Assembly: GCA_947493495.1 (NCBI GenBank)
Contig: CANLRN010000045.1
Location: forward strand, 1 to 35,461
DNA length: 35,461 bases
Origin: an uncultured Aquimarina sp.
Lineage (GTDB): Bacteria; Bacteroidota; Bacteroidia; Flavobacteriales; Flavobacteriaceae
Reading direction: 5' to 3'
Shown here: in pieces, positions 23,227 through 33,804 of the stretch
Position numbering within the stretch: position 1 is the first letter of the stretch
Layout: every line of letters begins with the position of its first letter
Notes under the pieces: generated by a model
What the model saw: the letters and a program-made list of their open reading frames with translations, nothing else
Databases searched by the model: none
What the model was told of the DNA's origin: nothing
Translations under genes and position numbers: made by a program

Positions 23227-25758
23227 ATGCGTTTAAGATATCTATATTTTTTCATCATATTCTTTGGTTCTTTTTCAATTATAGCACAGGATTATTCTAA
23301 AATTGGCAATCATGATTTTAATTTTGATTGGAATTTTAAACTTGATAAAATACCTATCTCTGTAGATGAAGTGCAACAAAACCAATGGAGTGATGTTGTT
23401 TTACCTCACGATTGGGGTGTTCATTTTCCATTTGATTCTAAACTAGGTGAAGGAGCTACAGCATACTTGCCTGGAGGTATAGGTATGTACAAAAAAGATT
23501 TTTCATTAGATAATACAGATGCAACTACATATATACTATTTGATGGAGTATATAATAATAGTACGATTCATCTAAATGATAAGTTACTAGGGTTTCACCC
23601 ATATGGATACTCTCCTTTCTATTTTGATATTTCAGAGTACTTAAAAAATGAAGGTGGGACAAATACAATTACAGTAAAAGTAGATCATAGTAATTATGTA
23701 GATAGTCGTTGGTATAGTGGGTCAGGAATATATAGAAATGTCAAATTAGTGCGCAAACATCAATTGCACGTTCCTATATGGGGTATTTTCATAACCACTC
23801 CTACTATTACACAAAATAATGCAATAGCGAACATAAAAACAGATATAAAAAATAATAGCAAATCTGATGCGGATTTTGATCTACGAATTCAGATTTATGA
23901 CTATCAAGATAAATTAGTGTCTGACGCTACAAAACAATATACGATCAAATCTAAAGAATCAATAAAATTAGATAGTGATGTTGATATAGCAAATCCACTT
24001 TTTTGGAGTATTGAATCACCAAAAATGTATAAAGCCGTAGTTTCATTATTAAAAGAAGGAACTATCATAGATACGAATGAGGTGCCATTTGGTATTAGAA
24101 AAATAAAATTTGATGTAGATAAAGGATTTTTCTTGAATGATGTAAATGTAGCTATAAAAGGAGTCTGTTTACATCATGATGGCGGTTTAGTTGGAGCTGC
24201 AGTTCCTAAAGATGTATGGAGGAGAAGATTACAAAAACTAAGAGATGCTGGCTGTAATGCAGTTAGAATATCTCATAACCCTGCTTCTGATGAGTTTTTG
24301 GATTTGTGTGATGAGATGGGGTTTTTAGTACAGGATGAGTTTTTTGATGAATGGGATAACCCCAAAGACAAAAGATTGAATCAAAATGACCAGATTGTGG
24401 ATTCTATATCGAGAGGTCACTCAAGATATTTCCAGAAATGGGCAGAAAAGGATTTAAAAAGCACTATGCTTGCCCATCGGAATCACCCTTCGATATTTCA
24501 GTGGAGTATAGGAAATGAAATAGAGTGGACGTATCCAAGAAATCAAAAAGCCACAGGTTTTTTTGATAATATGAGTTGGACAGGAAATTATTTTTGGGAA
24601 GAACCCCCTTATACTACAGATCAGATTAAGAAAAAATTAGAAACATTACCAAAAGGAAAATACGATATCGGTGAAACTGCAAAAAAGCTAGCAGATTGGA
24701 CCAGAGAAATGGATACCACAAGATATGTCACAGCAAATTGTATTTTGCCCTCTGCCAGTCATCTTTCAGGATATGCAGATGTTTTAGATGTAATAGGATA
24801 TAGTTACAGAAGAGTTCTCTATGATTACGGACATAAAAATTACCCAGACATACCAATTATGGGGACAGAAAACCTAGCGCAATGGCATGAATGGAAAGCA
24901 GTACAAGAACGACCATTTATCTCAGGAACATTTCTTTGGACAGGAATTGATTATATGGGAGAATCTCATAAAAAATGGCCGAGAAAAGCTACTCCAAGCG
25001 GGATGTTAGATATAGCAGGTTTTGAGAAACCATCTTATCACATGATGAAAACATTGTGGAACGAGGAACCTCATATATATATTGCTACGCAGAAGATTGA
25101 TAAATCTATATTCAAAAAAGATGAAAGTACGGGAGAACCTGTAGAAAGGAAGAAAGACGCTTGGAAATATGCACTATGGTTTTGGCATGATGTAAATGAA
25201 CATTGGAATTATGAGGATAAAGAATCTGTTGTAGTCGAAGTATATTCTAACTGTGATACTTTAGAATTATGTCTTAATGGCGAAAGTTTAGGCCTCAAAA
25301 AATTAGAAAACTTTGAAGATAGAATATACAAATGGATTGTTCCTTTTGCTAAAGGGGATCTAAAAGTAGTCGGTTATAAAGACGGAGAAGTTGAACAAAT
25401 TGAAACAATTAGTACAACAGAAAAAGTAGAAAAAATAAATATTACTACAGATAGAGTTACATTAAAAGCAGATGGGTATAGTGTAGCTCATATTATAGCT
25501 CAATTAGAAGATACCAAAGGTAACCCTGTAAAAAATATAGAACAAGAAATATCCTTCAATATCGAAGGTGATGTAACTATACTAGGAGTGGATAATGGAT
25601 CAGCATCGAATACACAAGATTTTAAGTCAAACAAGATTATTACAGATAAGGGCCGCTGTATGTTGTTGATACAATCTAAGAAAAATCCATCAGAAATTAG
25701 TATTCAAGCAAAATCAAAAGAAATTAATAGTAACAAATTACATATTGTTGCAAATTAA
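23227..25758 (+). CDS. GH2 family beta-galactosidase-like exo-enzyme
   Basis: A protein of 843 residues with a signal peptide (1-20, ending SIIAQ), so exported. Domains: GH2 sugar-binding jelly roll about 25-175 ([24 protein letters not shown]), Ig-like about 180-290, TIM barrel about 295-600, and C-terminal Ig-like domains to 843. The acid/base is E431 in WSIGNEIEW and the nucleophile is E548 in [10 protein letters not shown], both intact. In red-algal galactan loci, GH2 enzymes remove beta-linked D-galactose or 6-O-methyl-D-galactose from the ends of agar/porphyran oligosaccharides. The GH117 gene comes 56 nt later, and the two would work in turn on alternating sugars. First gene of the nine-gene operon. 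Galactose versus methylgalactose preference is not readable. Confidence 0.9.
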   Translation: MRLRYLYFFIIFFGSFSIIAQDYSKIGNHDFNFDWNFKLDKIPISVDEVQQNQWSDVVLPHDWGVHFPFDSKLGEGATAYLPGGIGMYKKDFSLDNTDATTYILFDGVYNNSTIHLNDKLLGFHPYGYSPFYFDISEYLKNEGGTNTITVKVDHSNYVDSRWYSGSGIYRNVKLVRKHQLHVPIWGIFITTPTITQNNAIANIKTDIKNNSKSDADFDLRIQIYDYQDKLVSDATKQYTIKSKESIKLDSDVDIANPLFWSIESPKMYKAVVSLLKEGTIIDTNEVPFGIRKIKFDVDKGFFLNDVNVAIKGVCLHHDGGLVGAAVPKDVWRRRLQKLRDAGCNAVRISHNPASDEFLDLCDEMGFLVQDEFFDEWDNPKDKRLNQNDQIVDSISRGHSRYFQKWAEKDLKSTMLAHRNHPSIFQWSIGNEIEWTYPRNQKATGFFDNMSWTGNYFWEEPPYTTDQIKKKLETLPKGKYDIGETAKKLADWTREMDTTRYVTANCILPSASHLSGYADVLDVIGYSYRRVLYDYGHKNYPDIPIMGTENLAQWHEWKAVQERPFISGTFLWTGIDYMGESHKKWPRKATPSGMLDIAGFEKPSYHMMKTLWNEEPHIYIATQKIDKSIFKKDESTGEPVERKKDAWKYALWFWHDVNEHWNYEDKESVVVEVYSNCDTLELCLNGESLGLKKLENFEDRIYKWIVPFAKGDLKVVGYKDGEVEQIETISTTEKVEKINITTDRVTLKADGYSVAHIIAQLEDTKGNPVKNIEQEISFNIEGDVTILGVDNGSASNTQDFKSNKIITDKGRCMLLIQSKKNPSEISIQAKSKEINSNKLHIVAN

Positions 25759-25814
25759 CATAGTAATAGTACCATTCACACGGTCTCGTATTTAAAAATT
25801 AATAACTCACCAAA

Positions 25815-27104
25815 ATGAATTCAAATTTTAAAATAGTATCGTTTCTTTTGATAACTTTTTTATGTTTTGCTTGTAATCAGCAAGTAAAGCAAATTGATCC
25901 CACAGAAACAAAAACACAAGAAACAGAAAATACTTTTGAAATGAAATTAGACTTGTCACAAGAAAAATTAGATAGATTTGGAATTACTAATAAGGAATAT
26001 TTAAGCGCTGCTTCAAAAAGAGCTTTACAATGGGAGTATGTAGAAAATGATTGGTATAGAATTTTTAACCAAATGAAACCATTAAAAGGTGATTTAGCAT
26101 ACGAAGAAGGTGTAGTACGTAGAGATCCATCAGCAATGATCAAAGAAAATGGGAAATACTATGTATGGTATTCCAAAAGTGTGGGAACTACAGATGGTTT
26201 TGGTGGTGATGTAGAAAATGATAAAGTTTTCCCTTGGGATCGATGTGATATATGGTATGCTACTTCAGAAGATGGATGGACCTGGAAAGAAGAAGGAATT
26301 GCAGTACCAAGAGGTAAAAAAGGAGCCTATGATGATCGATCCGTATTTACAGTTGAGATCATGAAACACGAAAATATGTACTATCTGTGTTATCAAACTA
26401 TTAAATCTCCATATGATGTAAGAACAAAAAATGAAGTAGGTTTATCTTGGTCTTCATCTCCAGACGGTCCTTGGACTAAAAGTGAAGAGCCAATTCTAAA
26501 ACCTGCAGATAATGGGATCTGGAAAGGCGAAGAACAAAATAGATTTTTAGTAGAGAAAAAAGGAGATTTTGATTCTCATAAAGTTCATGATCCTTGTATT
26601 ATCCCTTTTAATGGAAAATTCTATCTGTACTACAAAGGAGAACAAATGGGAGAAGAAATATTATTTGGTGGACGCCAAATTCGCCATGGAGTAGCTGTAG
26701 CAGATAACCCAAAAGGACCTTATGTAAAATCTAAATATAATCCTGTTTCCAATTCAGGTCATGAGATTTGTGTATGGCCTGTAAAAGGAGGAATTGCTTC
26801 TTTAATAACAACTGATGGGCCAGAGAGGAATACTTTTCAATGGTCACCTGACGGAATTAATTTTGAGATAAAAGGCGCTATAAAAGGTGCAAATATGCCT
26901 CACGCTATTGGATTAAATAGGACACTTGAGGTATCTGATGACAATCCAACTCAGATTTTTGATTGGGGATTGTCTCACGTGTATAATAGTTGGCATTATC
27001 AAAGCATTATGCGTTTTGATTCATATAGAAAAACATCTCATGTTGCAGTAGGAGCAAAAAAGCCTGATGGAAAAAAGAGAAAAGAAGTTCAAAAAGACAA
27101 CTAA
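25815..27104 (+). CDS. ahgA: GH117 alpha-1,3-(3,6-anhydro-L-galactosidase)
   Basis: A lipoprotein of 429 residues (signal ending CFAC, C20), probably periplasmic or surface-exposed. The sequence matches the GH117 five-bladed propeller family: the N-terminal helix LSAASKRALQWEYVENDWY that swaps in dimers, RRDPSAMI with D104, YDDRSVF with D173/D174, KVHDP with H258/D259, and GHEICVWP. The family removes terminal 3,6-anhydro-L-galactose from the non-reducing end of neoagaro-oligosaccharides. GH117 enzymes are reported to use an unusual His as the catalytic acid; which His here is not assigned. All the following genes handle the product sugar, so this one sets the substrate of the operon: agar or porphyran. 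Confidence 0.94.
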   Translation: MNSNFKIVSFLLITFLCFACNQQVKQIDPTETKTQETENTFEMKLDLSQEKLDRFGITNKEYLSAASKRALQWEYVENDWYRIFNQMKPLKGDLAYEEGVVRRDPSAMIKENGKYYVWYSKSVGTTDGFGGDVENDKVFPWDRCDIWYATSEDGWTWKEEGIAVPRGKKGAYDDRSVFTVEIMKHENMYYLCYQTIKSPYDVRTKNEVGLSWSSSPDGPWTKSEEPILKPADNGIWKGEEQNRFLVEKKGDFDSHKVHDPCIIPFNGKFYLYYKGEQMGEEILFGGRQIRHGVAVADNPKGPYVKSKYNPVSNSGHEICVWPVKGGIASLITTDGPERNTFQWSPDGINFEIKGAIKGANMPHAIGLNRTLEVSDDNPTQIFDWGLSHVYNSWHYQSIMRFDSYRKTSHVAVGAKKPDGKKRKEVQKDN

Positions 27105-27129
27105 CAGATTAATATAAATAACAGTAGTA

Positions 27130-28146
27130 TTGAAAGCAACAAGATATGAAGGTAATAAAACCTTTAGTGTAATTGAAAAACAAGTTGAAGCACCCGTATC
27201 TGGAGATGTACGTATTAAGGTAGCATACTCAGGTGTTTGTGGTACAGATGTACATATCTATCACGGTATGATGGATAAACGAGTAAACATTCCCGTAACA
27301 ATAGGACACGAAATGTCTGGAGTTATCGATGCAGTAGGTGATGGTGTTAATGGGTATAAGGTTGGAGATAAAGTAGTAGTACGCCCTCTGGATGATCGCG
27401 GTGTAAAACCCTCTGATAAAGGATTTAATCACGTTTGTGAAGATTTAAAATTTATAGGGATCGATAGCCCAGGTTCTATGCAACAATACTGGAATGTTCC
27501 TGCTTTTACATTACATAAATTAAAAGAAGAGACAGATTTAAAACTAGCAGCATTAATTGAACCATTATCAGTAGCATCTCACGATGTACGATTAAGTGAA
27601 TTAAAGCCTGGAGAAACAGCTGTAGTATTAGGTGGTGGTCCTATAGGCTTGTTAGTCGCTATGGTAGCTAAAGATGTAGGTGCCAAAGTAATTATATCCG
27701 AAGTAAATCCTGTACGTATAACCAAGGCTAAAGATTTGGGATTTGATTGTGTAAATCCAATGGAAATTGATTTAGTAACATATGTACGTGAACAAACAGA
27801 AGGACGTCTTGCAGATGTAGTGTTTGAGGTAGCAGGTGTTCAACCAGCATTAGATATAATGACAGAGGTGGCTGGTATTCGTGGGCGTATTGTAATGGTA
27901 GCAATTCACGGAGAACCCAAACCAGTGAATCTATTTAAATTTTTCTGGAAAGAATTAAAGTTAATAGGTGCTCGTGTATATGAAAAAGAAGATTATGAAA
28001 AATCAATTGCGCTGATCACTGAAAATCAATTGCCATTTGAAGATATGATTACAGATGTGCAACCTCTATCAAATATTCAAGAAGTATTCGAGAATATCGA
28101 TAAAAATCCAAATGGATTAAAAGTTTTAATGGATTGCCAATTATAA
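27130..28146 (+). CDS. Zinc alcohol dehydrogenase-like, probable 2-keto-3-deoxy-L-galactonate 5-dehydrogenase
   Basis: A protein of 338 residues. The start is TTG at 27130: a stop in the same frame at 27115-27117 rules out a longer form, the next Met is near residue 47, and the N-terminus KATRYEGNK fits the MDR family. Catalytic zinc ligands C37, H60 and E61 are present, and the NAD fold has GGGPIG. The structural-zinc lobe is altered: the four-cysteine cluster is missing and only C103 remains. Given the anhydrogalactonate cycloisomerase and SDR in the same operon, it best fits the step oxidising 2-keto-3-deoxy-L-galactonate to 2,5-diketo-3-deoxygluconate. Another sugar-acid dehydrogenase activity is possible. 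25 nt after GH117, 13 nt before the SDR. Confidence 0.8.
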   Translation: MKATRYEGNKTFSVIEKQVEAPVSGDVRIKVAYSGVCGTDVHIYHGMMDKRVNIPVTIGHEMSGVIDAVGDGVNGYKVGDKVVVRPLDDRGVKPSDKGFNHVCEDLKFIGIDSPGSMQQYWNVPAFTLHKLKEETDLKLAALIEPLSVASHDVRLSELKPGETAVVLGGGPIGLLVAMVAKDVGAKVIISEVNPVRITKAKDLGFDCVNPMEIDLVTYVREQTEGRLADVVFEVAGVQPALDIMTEVAGIRGRIVMVAIHGEPKPVNLFKFFWKELKLIGARVYEKEDYEKSIALITENQLPFEDMITDVQPLSNIQEVFENIDKNPNGLKVLMDCQL

Positions 28147-28159
28147 GTATAAAAAAAGA

Positions 28160-28930
28160 ATGAGTATTTTAAATAAGTTTAGTTTAGAAGGAAAAACGGC
28201 CTTAGTAACAGGTTGTAAAAGAGGAATAGGAAAAGCCATGGCAATTGGCCTAGCAGAAGCTGGAGCCAATATCATTGGAGTTTCTGCAAGTCTAGAAAAA
28301 GAAGGCAGTTCTGTAGAAAAAGAAGTAAAACAACTAGGTAAAAATTTTACAGCATATCAATGCGATTTTTCTGATAGAAAATCGCTATATGCTTTTATCA
28401 ATGAAGTAAAATCTGACTTCCCAGTAATAGATATTTTAATTAATAATGCAGGAACCATATTAAGAGCACCGGCTGTTGAGCATTCTGATGAATATTGGGA
28501 TAAAGTTATCGAAGTAAATCAAAGCGCTCAATTTATCCTTACCAGAGAAATAGGAAAAGAAATGGTAGGTAGAGGAGATGGAAAAATTGTTTTTACAGCT
28601 TCGTTATTAACTTTTCAAGGAGGAATAACCGTTCCTGGATATGCAGCAAGTAAAGGTGCAATTGGACAAATGACAATGGCTTTTGCTAATGAATGGGCAG
28701 GAAAAGGCGTTAACGTTAATGCTATTGCTCCTGGATATATTGCAACAGACAATACAGAAGCTTTAAGAAACGATCCGAATAGATCCAATTCAATTTTAGC
28801 AAGAATACCCGCCGGTAGATGGGGTAATCCTGAGGATTTTGCAGGTCCAGTAGTATTTTTAGCTTCAGAAGCTGCTAGTTATATGAGTGGCTCAGTAATG
28901 CTTGTAGATGGAGGATGGATGGGGCGTTAA
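28160..28930 (+). CDS. SDR oxidoreductase, probable 2,5-diketo-3-deoxygluconate reductase
   Basis: A classical short-chain dehydrogenase of 256 residues. Cofactor motif TGCKRGIG (17-24), NNAG (95-98), catalytic S148, Y161 and K165 (YAASK), and the C-terminal PAGRWGNPEDFAGPVVFLAS typical of KduD-like enzymes. KduD interconverts 2-keto-3-deoxygluconate and 2,5-diketo-3-deoxygluconate. In the anhydrogalactose route a KduD-like SDR reduces the diketo acid made by the preceding dehydrogenase to KDG, which then enters Entner-Doudoroff-type breakdown. The direction is inferred from operon context. It lies 13 nt after the zinc dehydrogenase gene, and the pair would together epimerise C5. Confidence 0.85.
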   Translation: MSILNKFSLEGKTALVTGCKRGIGKAMAIGLAEAGANIIGVSASLEKEGSSVEKEVKQLGKNFTAYQCDFSDRKSLYAFINEVKSDFPVIDILINNAGTILRAPAVEHSDEYWDKVIEVNQSAQFILTREIGKEMVGRGDGKIVFTASLLTFQGGITVPGYAASKGAIGQMTMAFANEWAGKGVNVNAIAPGYIATDNTEALRNDPNRSNSILARIPAGRWGNPEDFAGPVVFLASEAASYMSGSVMLVDGGWMGR

Positions 28931-28971
28931 TAGAACGCAAAATTGACTTTTAAAATTTAACACACATAATT

Positions 28972-30420
28972 ATGGCGGTAAAAGATTATCAATTATTCAT
29001 AGGAGGAGAGTGGAGTAACGCAACTTCAGGAAAAACAGCAGAAATTAATAGTCCTATAGACGAAAGTATTGTAGCAACAGTACAAATGGGAGTAGAAGAA
29101 GATGCGAAAAATGCATTAGATGCTGCAGAAAAGGCACAAAAAGAGTGGAGAAAAGTTCCTGCGCGTCAGCGTGCAGAACTGATGAGAAAATTTGCTGCAG
29201 AAATTAGAGCAAATAAATCGAGATTAGCAGAGCTGCTAACTAGAGAACAAGGTAAAATCATATCATTAGCAGAAATAGAAGTAGAAGTAACAGCTACTTT
29301 TATAGAATATGCTTGTGATTGGGCACGACATATAGAAGGAGATATACTACCATCTGATAATGAAAATGAGCATATTTATATTCATAAAATACCAAGAGGT
29401 GTTGTAGTTGCAATTACTGCCTGGAATTTTCCTTTAGCACTAGCTGGAAGAAAGATCGGTCCTGCATTAGTAGCAGGAAATTCTATTATTGTAAAGCCAA
29501 CTCAAGAAACACCTTTGGCGACATTAGAATTAGGTTTCCTAGCAGAAAAAGTTGGATTGCCTAAAGGGATATTGAATATCGTGACTGGTGCTGGTCGTGT
29601 ATTAGGAAATGCACTTGTAGAAAGCTCTATCACCAAAATGGTTACCATGACAGGAAGTACTCCTGCTGGACAAAAAATATTTCAGGCGGCTGCACAGAAT
29701 TTAACACACGTACAATTAGAACTTGGGGGTAAGGCGCCAGCTATCATTTTTGCAGATGCTGATTTAGATCAAGCAGCAGAAGCAGCTTTTAATTCACGTT
29801 TTGATAATTGTGGTCAAGTATGTACGTGTAATGAGCGTATGTATGTACATGAAGATATTTATGATAAATTCATGGAAAAATTCATGAAAAAAATTGGCTC
29901 TTATAAAGTGGGGAATCCATTAGATAGAAGTGTATCTATGGGGCCAAAAGTAAATGCTTCAGAGCTTAAAAACATGGAACATTTGGTAGCAGTAAGTGTT
30001 AAAGAAGGAGCTACAATTGCTGCAGGAGGTAAAAAGCCGGAAGGGGCAGAATTCGAAAAAGGCTATTGGTTCGAACCAACAGTTCTTACCGATGTAAAAC
30101 AAGAAATGACCATTGTCCACGAAGAATCATTTGGACCTATTTTACCTGTTATCAAGTTTACTGATTTTGATCAGGTTATGAAGTATGCTAATGATTGTGA
30201 GTATGGACTAGCTGCTATGGTGTTCACCAAGGATATGGCTACGATTCTACGTTGTAATGATGAACTAGAATTTGGAGAGATATATGTGAATAGGGGTCAC
30301 GGAGAACAACATCAAGGATTCCATAATGGATACAAGCTCTCAGGTAGTGGAGGAGAAGATGGAAAATATGGTTTTGAGCAATACCTAGAAAAGAAAACCT
30401 TTTACATGAATTATAAATAA
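28972..30420 (+). CDS. Aldehyde dehydrogenase, probable 3,6-anhydro-L-galactose dehydrogenase
   Basis: An ALDH superfamily enzyme of 482 residues. The general base is E250 (QLELGGKAP) and the catalytic cysteine C284 (GQVC); FGP and the PWNFP-like motif (TAWNFPLAL) are present. It most resembles the lactaldehyde/glycolaldehyde dehydrogenase group (AldA-like), from which known anhydrogalactose dehydrogenases come. It would oxidise the aldehyde of 3,6-anhydro-L-galactose to 3,6-anhydro-L-galactonate with NAD(P)+, the first cytoplasmic step of the pathway. The cycloisomerase that uses the product is the next gene, 16 nt away. Length is normal for the family and no signal peptide is present. Confidence 0.9.
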   Translation: MAVKDYQLFIGGEWSNATSGKTAEINSPIDESIVATVQMGVEEDAKNALDAAEKAQKEWRKVPARQRAELMRKFAAEIRANKSRLAELLTREQGKIISLAEIEVEVTATFIEYACDWARHIEGDILPSDNENEHIYIHKIPRGVVVAITAWNFPLALAGRKIGPALVAGNSIIVKPTQETPLATLELGFLAEKVGLPKGILNIVTGAGRVLGNALVESSITKMVTMTGSTPAGQKIFQAAAQNLTHVQLELGGKAPAIIFADADLDQAAEAAFNSRFDNCGQVCTCNERMYVHEDIYDKFMEKFMKKIGSYKVGNPLDRSVSMGPKVNASELKNMEHLVAVSVKEGATIAAGGKKPEGAEFEKGYWFEPTVLTDVKQEMTIVHEESFGPILPVIKFTDFDQVMKYANDCEYGLAAMVFTKDMATILRCNDELEFGEIYVNRGHGEQHQGFHNGYKLSGSGGEDGKYGFEQYLEKKTFYMNYK

Positions 30421-30436
30421 TAAGGTTGTATTTAGA

Positions 30437-31531
30437 ATGAATAACCAAATTAAAGATATAGATGTTCGTTTATTCGAAGTCCCATTACCAGAGGTTCTTT
30501 CTGATGCGAAACATGGAGATCATTATCATTTTGAATTAGTAACTACTACCATTACCTTAAGTGATGGTAGCCAAGGAACTGGATATACATATACTGGCGG
30601 TAAAGGAGGGAGAGCAATCAAAGCTATGATCGAATATGATTTTAAAAATGCGCTCATAGGAAAAGATGGTTCAGATATTGAAGGAATTTATGATTTTTTA
30701 GAATGGCACATCCATTATGTAGGTAGAGGAGGTATTGCTTCTTTTGCAATTTCTACCGTAGATATAGCACTATGGGATATCCATTGTAAAAAAATAGGAC
30801 AACCTCTATGGAAAGTAGCTGGTGGTACAAATAATACATGTAAAGCCTATTGCGGTGGTATTGATCTACAATTTCCTTTGCCTAAGTTATTAGATAATAT
30901 GAAAACCTATTTAGAAAGAGGTTTTAATGCAGTAAAAATAAAGATAGGAAGAGAGAATCTAGATGAAGATATCGAAAGAATAAAAGCTGTTCGAGATTTT
31001 ATTGGACCAGATGTAACTTTTATGGTAGATGCCAACTATTCTATGACTATAGATAAGGCAATTGAGGCGATTCAACGGTTTAAAGAATGTGATATTACTT
31101 GGTTTGAAGAACCTATAATCCCTGATGATTATAAAGGATATGGAGAGATTGTAGATAAAACAGCTTTCCCATTAGCTATGGGAGAAAATTTGCATACAAT
31201 CCACGAATTTGAATATGCTTTTGAACAAGCCAAACTATCATTCATTCAACCAGATGCCTCTAATTGTGGTGGTGTTACAGGATGGCTTAGAGCCGCTAAG
31301 TTAGCTAAAGAACACAATATTCCTGTTTGTTCTCACGGAATGCAAGAATTGCATGTAAGTCTTGTCTCTTCTCAGGAAAACGCAGGTTGGTTAGAAGTAC
31401 ATAGCTTTCCGATCGATGAATATACTACACGCCCATTAGTGGTAGAAAATTATAGAGCAGTCGCTCCAGATGTAGCAGGTGTTGGAGTACTATTTGACTG
31501 GACTAAATTAAAACCCTACGAAAAAAATTAA
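30437..31531 (+). CDS. 3,6-anhydro-L-galactonate cycloisomerase (enolase superfamily)
   Basis: An enolase-superfamily protein of 364 residues (mandelate racemase / muconate lactonizing type). Catalytic KxK at K167 and K169 (VKIKIG), metal ligands D198 (MVDANYS), E224 (WFEEP) and E250 (AMGENLH), D273 (PDASNCGG) and H300 (CSHGMQE). Members of this family next to GH117 and an aldehyde dehydrogenase open the anhydro ring of 3,6-anhydro-L-galactonate to give 2-keto-3-deoxy-L-galactonate. Galactarate or galactonate dehydratase are paralogous alternatives, but the neighbours point to the cycloisomerase. Cytoplasmic; 16 nt after the aldehyde dehydrogenase gene. Confidence 0.88.
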   Translation: MNNQIKDIDVRLFEVPLPEVLSDAKHGDHYHFELVTTTITLSDGSQGTGYTYTGGKGGRAIKAMIEYDFKNALIGKDGSDIEGIYDFLEWHIHYVGRGGIASFAISTVDIALWDIHCKKIGQPLWKVAGGTNNTCKAYCGGIDLQFPLPKLLDNMKTYLERGFNAVKIKIGRENLDEDIERIKAVRDFIGPDVTFMVDANYSMTIDKAIEAIQRFKECDITWFEEPIIPDDYKGYGEIVDKTAFPLAMGENLHTIHEFEYAFEQAKLSFIQPDASNCGGVTGWLRAAKLAKEHNIPVCSHGMQELHVSLVSSQENAGWLEVHSFPIDEYTTRPLVVENYRAVAPDVAGVGVLFDWTKLKPYEKN

Positions 31532-31571
31532 CTAAAATTAAAACTTAAAATCACACACACATCTTAATCTT

Positions 31572-32621
31572 ATGAAAACAAATAAAACAAATTTCGGAAC
31601 TATCGAAAATGATGTAGTTTCTTTATATGAATTGTCTAATGAAAATGGTGTAGTGGTAAAAATAGCTGATTATGGAGCCACTATAACTTCTATTCTCACT
31701 CCGGATGCTCGTGGTAACTCTCGTGAGATTACTTGTGGTTTTGAAAATATTGATGGTTATTTTTCTAAAGCATATAAAGAGAATGCACCTTATTTTGGAG
31801 GTACAGTAGGTCGTTGTGCTTCTAGAATTCATGATGGGAAGTTTACATTAGAAGGACAAGAATATACATTAGTGGGCAATGATAGAGGTAACCATCTTCA
31901 TGGTGGGACTCAAGGATTTGATAGAAGAATATGGAAAGCTGAAGAATTTATAAAAAAAGATACCGAAGTAAGTCTTACAATGACGTTGCATAGCCCAGAT
32001 ATGGAAGAAGGATACCCTGGGAATGTGAATGTAAAAACAACATTTACGCTAAATAATGAAAATGAATTGATTATTTCTTATGATGCAGAAACAGATAAGG
32101 CAACTCCAATCTCATTAACGAATCATTCTTATTTTAATTTATCAGGTTTTGAAGAAACAGTACATAATCATAAAGTAACCATACATTCTGATGCTTTTTT
32201 AGAAGGAGACGATAAAGGTGTACCTCAAGGAGGAAAGGTGTCAGTGGCAGGAAGACCCGAAGATTTTAGACAAGGAAAACTATTTAGTGAAGCCTTGGAT
32301 CAGATGGAAACAGGATTTGATAATTATTTCTTATTTGATAAAAATTTTCAAATGAAAAAAGTAGCTTCTTTCGAGCACGCCGATAGTGGTCGTGCTATGG
32401 ATGTGCTAACCACAGAACCAGGAATGCTTTTTTATTCAGGATATTTTACTTCAGATCTTTTAAAAAGAGAAAATGGAGATCAATATGGCCGATATAAAGC
32501 ATTTTGTTGCGAAACACATAGATACCCTAATAGCCCAAATTTAAAAGATGCTCCAAAAGGAATTACACATCCTGGAGAACCCTACACCAGTAAAACTATA
32601 TTTAAGTTTTATACGATATAA
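31572..32621 (+). CDS. galM: Aldose 1-epimerase (galactose mutarotase)
   Basis: A cytoplasmic protein of 349 residues with no signal peptide. Active-site histidines H110 (GNHLHGG) and H185 (TNHSYFNLSG) and the catalytic base E314 (CCETHRYPNSPN) are in place. It interconverts alpha and beta anomers of aldohexoses, mainly galactose and glucose. In this operon it would equilibrate the D-galactose freed by the GH2 enzyme (or after P450 demethylation) for the Leloir kinase. Action on anhydrogalactose is conceivable but not supported by sequence. 40 nt after the cycloisomerase gene. Confidence 0.92.
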   Translation: MKTNKTNFGTIENDVVSLYELSNENGVVVKIADYGATITSILTPDARGNSREITCGFENIDGYFSKAYKENAPYFGGTVGRCASRIHDGKFTLEGQEYTLVGNDRGNHLHGGTQGFDRRIWKAEEFIKKDTEVSLTMTLHSPDMEEGYPGNVNVKTTFTLNNENELIISYDAETDKATPISLTNHSYFNLSGFEETVHNHKVTIHSDAFLEGDDKGVPQGGKVSVAGRPEDFRQGKLFSEALDQMETGFDNYFLFDKNFQMKKVASFEHADSGRAMDVLTTEPGMLFYSGYFTSDLLKRENGDQYGRYKAFCCETHRYPNSPNLKDAPKGITHPGEPYTSKTIFKFYTI

Positions 32622-32670
32622 ATAATTGAGGATAGGAATACTTTTAATTAACTAATAAAAATTTGATATT

Positions 32671-33696
32671 ATGATTTTCGAAGGAATAATTTGGGCAATT
32701 TTAGCAGGTTTAATGCTGGGCTTGTATGCCTTGCCAGAAAAATTCACAAAAGGTTTTGAGTTTGAGAATACCTGGAGTATGTTTTTTGTTATAAATACCT
32801 TTATTGTACCCAATATTGCGGCTTTTTTGTTAATAGATGGTTTTACAGACGTTTTAGCTGCTATCCCTAATGGTGTTTTAGTGGGTATGGTTGTTTCTAG
32901 TATTCTTTGGGGTATCGGAGCTATGATGTGGGGTAAAGCAATTAATTACATAGGACTATCTTTAGGCTTTTCTATATTTATAGGAACTATCATTCTCATA
33001 GGTTCTTTAATCCCTTTCTTTGTAGGAGGCATCCCCGCTACCAATATTTTTCTAACTATTTTAGGAGGTTTAGTAGTAGTTCTGATAGGAGTAATGGCAA
33101 ATGGAAGAGCAGGGATTCTACGTCAAAAAGATGAAGAAGCCACTTCTGATACTAGCGAATCTAAAAAAGGAGGTTCTATGATTACTGGTATTTTAATCGC
33201 TATCATTGGTGGATTACTAGCAACTGGTTTTAGCTATGCTAATTCTGTAGGAGCAGAGATAATTGATAAAGCCTCTCAGGCGCAAGGAAATGAATCTTGG
33301 AAAAGTGCAATTGCAGTAATCTACGTGATATATATGGCGGGAGGTATAGCTATAGCTATATATTTTATACAGCAATTAACAGCTAAAAAATTATGGGGTA
33401 AATTTAAAACGCCGCATTTAGGAAAAAATATTGTGTTAACTTCGATCATGGGCATATTTAATTTTGCGGCTTCTGTATCATTTGCATATGCAGCATTTAA
33501 ACTAGGAAAAGAACTAGGAGGTAGTGTTGGTTATGCGATTTTTAATACCGCTTGTGTAGTAACTGCTATTGTTAGCGGTTTGGTTACTAAAGAATGGATT
33601 AAAGCTTCTTCTAAGGCTAAAAACTTTTTGTACTTAGGACTTACGTGTATGGTAATTGGGATTATAATTATTGCATATTCGAATACACTATCATAA
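32671..33696 (+). CDS. RhaT/GRP-type sugar permease
   Basis: A membrane protein of 341 residues with about ten hydrophobic helices, starting MIFEGIIWAILAGLMLGLYA. It resembles L-rhamnose-proton symporters (RhaT) and glucose/ribose permeases of the drug/metabolite transporter superfamily. The central loop (about residues 150-166) is hydrophilic. L-rhamnose is a 6-deoxy-L-sugar, so a relative in this operon may carry an L-sugar such as 3,6-anhydro-L-galactose; that is inference from position. 49 nt after galM, and 108 nt before the second transporter with a hairpin in between. Confidence 0.85.
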   Translation: MIFEGIIWAILAGLMLGLYALPEKFTKGFEFENTWSMFFVINTFIVPNIAAFLLIDGFTDVLAAIPNGVLVGMVVSSILWGIGAMMWGKAINYIGLSLGFSIFIGTIILIGSLIPFFVGGIPATNIFLTILGGLVVVLIGVMANGRAGILRQKDEEATSDTSESKKGGSMITGILIAIIGGLLATGFSYANSVGAEIIDKASQAQGNESWKSAIAVIYVIYMAGGIAIAIYFIQQLTAKKLWGKFKTPHLGKNIVLTSIMGIFNFAASVSFAYAAFKLGKELGGSVGYAIFNTACVVTAIVSGLVTKEWIKASSKAKNFLYLGLTCMVIGIIIIAYSNTLS

Positions 33697-33720
33697 TTCA
33701 CAACTATAAATTTTTTAACA

Positions 33721-33743
33721 AAGCCTATGTGTAATATAGGCTT
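33721..33743 (+). terminator. Hairpin between the two transporter genes
   Basis: Perfect 8-bp arms AAGCCTAT/ATAGGCTT (33721-33728, 33736-33743) with a 7-nt loop. A T-run comes 11 nt later (33755-33760), not directly after the stem. It may be a partial terminator or a processing/stability hairpin lowering expression of the last gene. The gap here (108 nt) is the largest within the operon. Confidence 0.35.
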
Positions 33744-33804
33744 ACTATAAATCATTTTTTATTCGTTTTTTAAAAAGGAATAGAATTTATTACTTAATAC
33801 TATT

